A stretch of DNA of 64,000 nt from Winogradskyella tangerina. GTDB taxonomy: Bacteria > Bacteroidota > Bacteroidia > Flavobacteriales > Flavobacteriaceae. The stretch is taken from NCBI RefSeq assembly GCF_003260205.1, contig NZ_QERF01000001.1, forward strand, positions 62,001 to 126,000, given 5' to 3'. A program made the translations under genes and the position numbers. Of this stretch, positions 61,345-64,000 are shown piece by piece. Each line of letters opens with the position of its first letter. Position 1 is the stretch's first letter. The notes beneath the pieces are model-generated. The model ran no database searches, was not told the origin of the DNA, and was given only the letters and a program-made list of their open reading frames with translations.

Positions 61345-61629
61345 CTAATAGGATAATAATTCTATAATGCCATCGCTAGAGAAAATAAAGGCATAAACTA
61401 ATCCTAAAAACAAAATTGCAGTTACGATAATGACTTTAGTCATTCTTGTTTTATGCTCCTCTTGCAAGCGCTTGGCTATGGCACTAAGCTCTTTCGTTGA
61501 GGCTTTAGGCAGATTATATTCCTGCTTAGCTTTTGGATCATATCCACCCAGCCTATTCTTTAATTTTTTGCGTTTCGATAATTGGTTCAAATTATTCTTA
61601 ACGCTTACCATCATTGAACTTCCTGTCAT
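61345..61629 (-). CDS. Small membrane protein of unknown function
   Basis: 94 residues: a basic N-terminal half (NQLSKRKKLKNRLGGYD), a helical segment (TKELSAIAKRLQEEHK) and one hydrophobic helix near 66-84. Unrecognised. The basic N-terminus suggests a cytosolic side. Confidence 0.6.
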   Translation of the reverse strand: MTGSSMMVSVKNNLNQLSKRKKLKNRLGGYDPKAKQEYNLPKASTKELSAIAKRLQEEHKTRMTKVIIVTAILFLGLVYAFIFSSDGIIELLSY

Positions 61630-61756
61630 GACTTCAAAATTTTTAAGTGATAATTGAAAAATAAAATCCTTAGCAACACAATTTTTACGTTGCGAATCCT
61701 ATAAAAGACACTTGTTGAAGTACCAGTTAAAAGTTCAGAAAATTTAGCCTTTCGGT

Positions 61757-62005
61757 TTAGAAAATTGCGATCAAGGCTATGGCAAATACAGACAATTTTA
61801 AAATTGCAGCTGTATGGTTGATTCGATTGAATTGTGAAGATTTGATGCGTTGACGTATTCCAAATACAGATTTTGTGTTAGACGCACTATAATTTTGCTT
61901 CACAATTGTTTTGTAATTAGAATTCAACAGGCCGTTGGTTGTATAACAAGATACCGCAGCGGGTTCTGGTACTGATTCTAATTCTTGGTTTAATACTAAT
62001 TCCAT
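61757..62005 (-). CDS. Small protein with C-terminal hydrophobic tail
   Basis: 82 residues from the ATG at 62005 (ELVLNQELESVPEP). The first two thirds are polar, with many Asn/Ser, and the last ~17 residues are hydrophobic (AILKLSVFAIALIAIF), ending the protein, as in a tail-anchored membrane protein. The frame can start at 62032, but the conserved-looking start is the inner ATG. Unrecognised; it may be lineage-specific. Confidence 0.5.
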   Translation of the reverse strand: MELVLNQELESVPEPAAVSCYTTNGLLNSNYKTIVKQNYSASNTKSVFGIRQRIKSSQFNRINHTAAILKLSVFAIALIAIF

Positions 62006-62175
62006 GATTGATATTTTTAATTGGTTACGCAAATATGACGCAGCAGTTAAAAAAATGTTACACGCTGTGTTGCAACTATAGCGTACGTTTGAGGGTGTTG
62101 ACCTTCAAAAATATCAGTAAAAATATAGGCTGGCTCAATTTTAAAAATTTTCAAAAAAAATTTAAAAAAAGTGTT

Positions 62176-63594
62176 TTATTGTCCTTTTCCGAACACAAAA
62201 TTGAGCCCAAATTGAAGTGACAGACTCTGCGCTTTTGCCAAATTTTGATACTCTAAAACGTTATCGGCTAATACATAGAGGTTTAAAGGACCAATATCCG
62301 TTGAAACACCCAAACCGACATTAGTAAACGAAAACGAATCAATAGTGTATGTTGCTTTAAATTGTAAACCTTTAAATACCCTACGGTAATAAAAAGCAGT
62401 TAAAGCTAATTGTGGTGCCCTTGGTCTTCTTATAGCAAATAGCTGCGCACCCACTGCATTAAGGTAACCACCATCTTCGGCATAGCAATTACAGTCTTTA
62501 GATATTTTCTTTCCGAAGCGATAACGCACAGCAGCATTCAATTTTGTCGGGCGCCAAGTGGTATATTTAGTCGCGGTAGAATCAATATCGAAAAGTTCTT
62601 CAAAATTATCAGCGATATCATTCCAGTAATCTTCCGCGGTCTGACCCGTCGGAACTTCAGGGAATAAAGGGTTAATCCCTTCATAAACATAAGTGCCTTT
62701 CACCCTGTAGGTTTCAATATCTTTTGCATGACGAACAAATCCGACGTCTAATAAACTACCTTCAATGGTCCACTGATCTGAAGGTTGATACGTAAAACCA
62801 AAATCTAATCCCAATCCAAGGTTCCCGCCAAATAGCAACCTTTTTCGCAGCGTTTTAATATCATTTGAAATATCTGAGTTGCTATCTTCCGTAAGGCTTG
62901 CAATTCCGGACGAGTTGAAGGTAAAATCGATATTGAAGGTATGGATGAGCAGGTTATTTTGTCCTTCTTCTGTAATAAAGGAACCTCGGTTGTCTGTGGA
63001 AGTTACATTAAAAACACTTGAGTAGATCTTTCCTCTGGCACCAAGAGTTAACTTATCATTCATTTTTTTCGTAATACCAACGTGTAACACAGAAAGTACT
63101 TCGCCAGTAAAATTAAGATCACTCACGTCGAATACTCTACCGATATTAGTTGCATTTCCTTCAAAAGCTAAAACAGCATAATCTTTAGGATGATAGGCAA
63201 TGGCATCGGTCTCTAAATACATTCCGAATGATAAGTAGCGATCTTTCTCTATACCACTTCCAAAGGCAAATCCACCCGAAAAAATATCAACTTGTTGCGT
63301 TGCCATGAAAAAGTCGTTATTATCTAATTGAAAAATAACCTGCCTTAGTTTATCACTAAAATCCCTGCCATCATCGGCAAAAAGGTCGAAGGCACTTATA
63401 CCTGACGAACCAAAGCCTAAATGAATGTGTGATATTAAGGGTAAGCCGACAAACAATTCGTTATCTGGTGTTGTACTTGGATTTATTAATACAGATTGTG
63501 GTATATCGTTGAAGCCAAATAACAATTGTTTATTTTGAGCAAAGGTTACAAACCCAAATAGCATAAGGACTATGACGATTACCCTTTTGCTCAT
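62176..63594 (-). CDS. Outer-membrane beta-barrel protein, DUF5723 type
   Basis: 472 residues with a signal peptide (about 1-19, ending TFAQ) and long amphipathic strands throughout, ending in an aromatic-containing final strand (LQFGLNFVF). This matches the DUF5723 barrel family of Bacteroidota. The opening FGFNDIPQSVLINPSTTP is typical. Function unknown. The partial gene upstream on the same strand ends two bases before its start. Confidence 0.82.
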   Translation of the reverse strand: MSKRVIVIVLMLFGFVTFAQNKQLLFGFNDIPQSVLINPSTTPDNELFVGLPLISHIHLGFGSSGISAFDLFADDGRDFSDKLRQVIFQLDNNDFFMATQQVDIFSGGFAFGSGIEKDRYLSFGMYLETDAIAYHPKDYAVLAFEGNATNIGRVFDVSDLNFTGEVLSVLHVGITKKMNDKLTLGARGKIYSSVFNVTSTDNRGSFITEEGQNNLLIHTFNIDFTFNSSGIASLTEDSNSDISNDIKTLRKRLLFGGNLGLGLDFGFTYQPSDQWTIEGSLLDVGFVRHAKDIETYRVKGTYVYEGINPLFPEVPTGQTAEDYWNDIADNFEELFDIDSTATKYTTWRPTKLNAAVRYRFGKKISKDCNCYAEDGGYLNAVGAQLFAIRRPRAPQLALTAFYYRRVFKGLQFKATYTIDSFSFTNVGLGVSTDIGPLNLYVLADNVLEYQNLAKAQSLSLQFGLNFVFGKGQ

Positions 63595-63596
63595 AT

Positions 63597-64000
63597 CTAA
63601 GCACTTAGGTTTAGATAAAATAGACCTTTCGATTTGAGTATAATCCGACCTGTAGAATTCTCATTAAGTGTTGAACCGTCAGAACTAGGAAGGAGTCTCA
63701 AAGTAATCACAAGTTTGGTGGTCTGCTTAAGTGCTTCAAGGCGTTCATTTTCATAAACTTCTGTAACCATAGTGATCACTTCATTTGAGCCATTTGAAGG
63801 TAAAGCTTCAAAAGTAAAGACATCTAACAAGGTATCTGATTCATCTAGGAACTCAACATCTAATTCAAAACTGCGATCAATGGAATTCGTGACTTCAAAA
63901 ACTAAATCGGTCCGCACTAAATTATCAATTACGAATTGCTCTGTGAATATTTCAATATTAGCAATAGAATCGCGCACCGTTTCAATTTCAGTACCATTTT
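63597..64000 (-). CDS. Unidentified protein (5' part outside window)
   Basis: The reading frame stays open to the window edge, so the N-terminus lies beyond 64000; the GTG at 63977 is unlikely to be a true start. The visible 130 residues alternate polar strands (LVRTDLVFEVTNS, SFELDVEFLDESD, KLVITLRLLPSS) and look like an immunoglobulin-like beta domain. It is 2 bases from the DUF5723 gene and probably in the same operon. Confidence 0.7.
   Translation of the reverse strand, partial: NGTEIETVRDSIANIEIFTEQFVIDNLVRTDLVFEVTNSIDRSFELDVEFLDESDTLLDVFTFEALPSNGSNEVITMVTEVYENERLEALKQTTKLVITLRLLPSSDGSTLNENSTGRIILKSKGLFYLNLSA

Noticed and set aside
1..64000. Mobile elements, CRISPR arrays, restriction or defence genes, tRNA/rRNA genes
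   Set aside because: I looked for transposase or integrase proteins, regularly spaced repeats, tRNA-like T-loop sequences and known defence domains and saw none; tRNAs could be missed by eye, and a tRNAscan run would settle that.

Overview
The window is an AT-rich, densely packed bacterial chromosome segment from a member of the Bacteroidota, almost certainly family Flavobacteriaceae and plausibly marine. The evidence is the recurring Bacteroidota -7 promoter element TAnnTTTG a short distance upstream of many start codons, a six-subunit Na+-translocating NADH:quinone reductase (nqrABCDEF), a secreted protein with a type IX secretion C-terminal sorting tail, a DUF5103-type T9SS plug protein, and several families largely confined to this group (DUF4846, DUF5723, BT0820-type HAD). 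Genus cannot be fixed from the sequence. No rRNA, tRNA, CRISPR array, insertion sequence, prophage or integration site was seen, and no gene-free stretch exceeds about 260 bases.

Layout. 1-3.3 kb: the 3' part of an aminotransferase gene overlapping murB, then an ECF sigma factor with its membrane anti-sigma factor. 3.3-9.2 kb: aqpZ, then a compact run of small CxxC membrane protein, glycosyltransferase, orphan ECF sigma factor and a divergent Nramp-like transporter, followed by lipA overlapping a GAPDH gene. 9.2-17.3 kb: a TPR hybrid histidine kinase, lpxK, a Nif3-like protein, a coiled-coil DUF164 protein without zinc cysteines, msrA, a methyltransferase, a lipoprotein, a candidate small transcript and a 4Fe-4S/CDGSH protein. 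17.35-25.02 kb: a kynurenine catabolic operon (kynU, kmo, 2-aminomuconate deaminase, 2-aminomuconate semialdehyde dehydrogenase, a PsbP-like secreted protein, an SDR, 3-hydroxyanthranilate dioxygenase, ACMS decarboxylase). 25-33.5 kb: O-methyltransferase, tatA, an M1 peptidase with three small envelope genes, pepE, a GNAT, an M48 peptidase and an ankyrin protein. 33.8-39.2 kb: gpmI, a HAD-like protein, a CoA-transferase, map, a cupin and a methyltransferase. 39.2-50.2 kb: apbE, conserved small proteins, DUF4846, an SLC13 transporter and the nqr operon. 50.4-64 kb: T9SS plug, a PLP decarboxylase, apaG, pruA, a T9SS-sorted alpha/beta hydrolase, rsmG, a fatty acid desaturase, an aspartate aminotransferase-like gene, two small membrane proteins and a DUF5723 barrel protein with a partial neighbour.

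How genes work together. The kynurenine cluster converts kynurenine through 3-hydroxykynurenine and 3-hydroxyanthranilate to ACMS, then 2-aminomuconate semialdehyde, 2-aminomuconate and an oxalocrotonate-type product. Tryptophan dioxygenase, kynurenine formamidase and the later steps are not here. ApbE attaches FMN to NqrB and NqrC, so its location near the nqr operon fits. Most of the window is ordinary core genome. The best leads for follow-up are the short putative transcript at about 16.72-16.86 kb with a sigma-54-like promoter, the Nramp-family protein that has lost its metal-binding motif and is translationally linked to an orphan sigma factor, and the unexplained proteins embedded in the kynurenine operon and flanking nqr.
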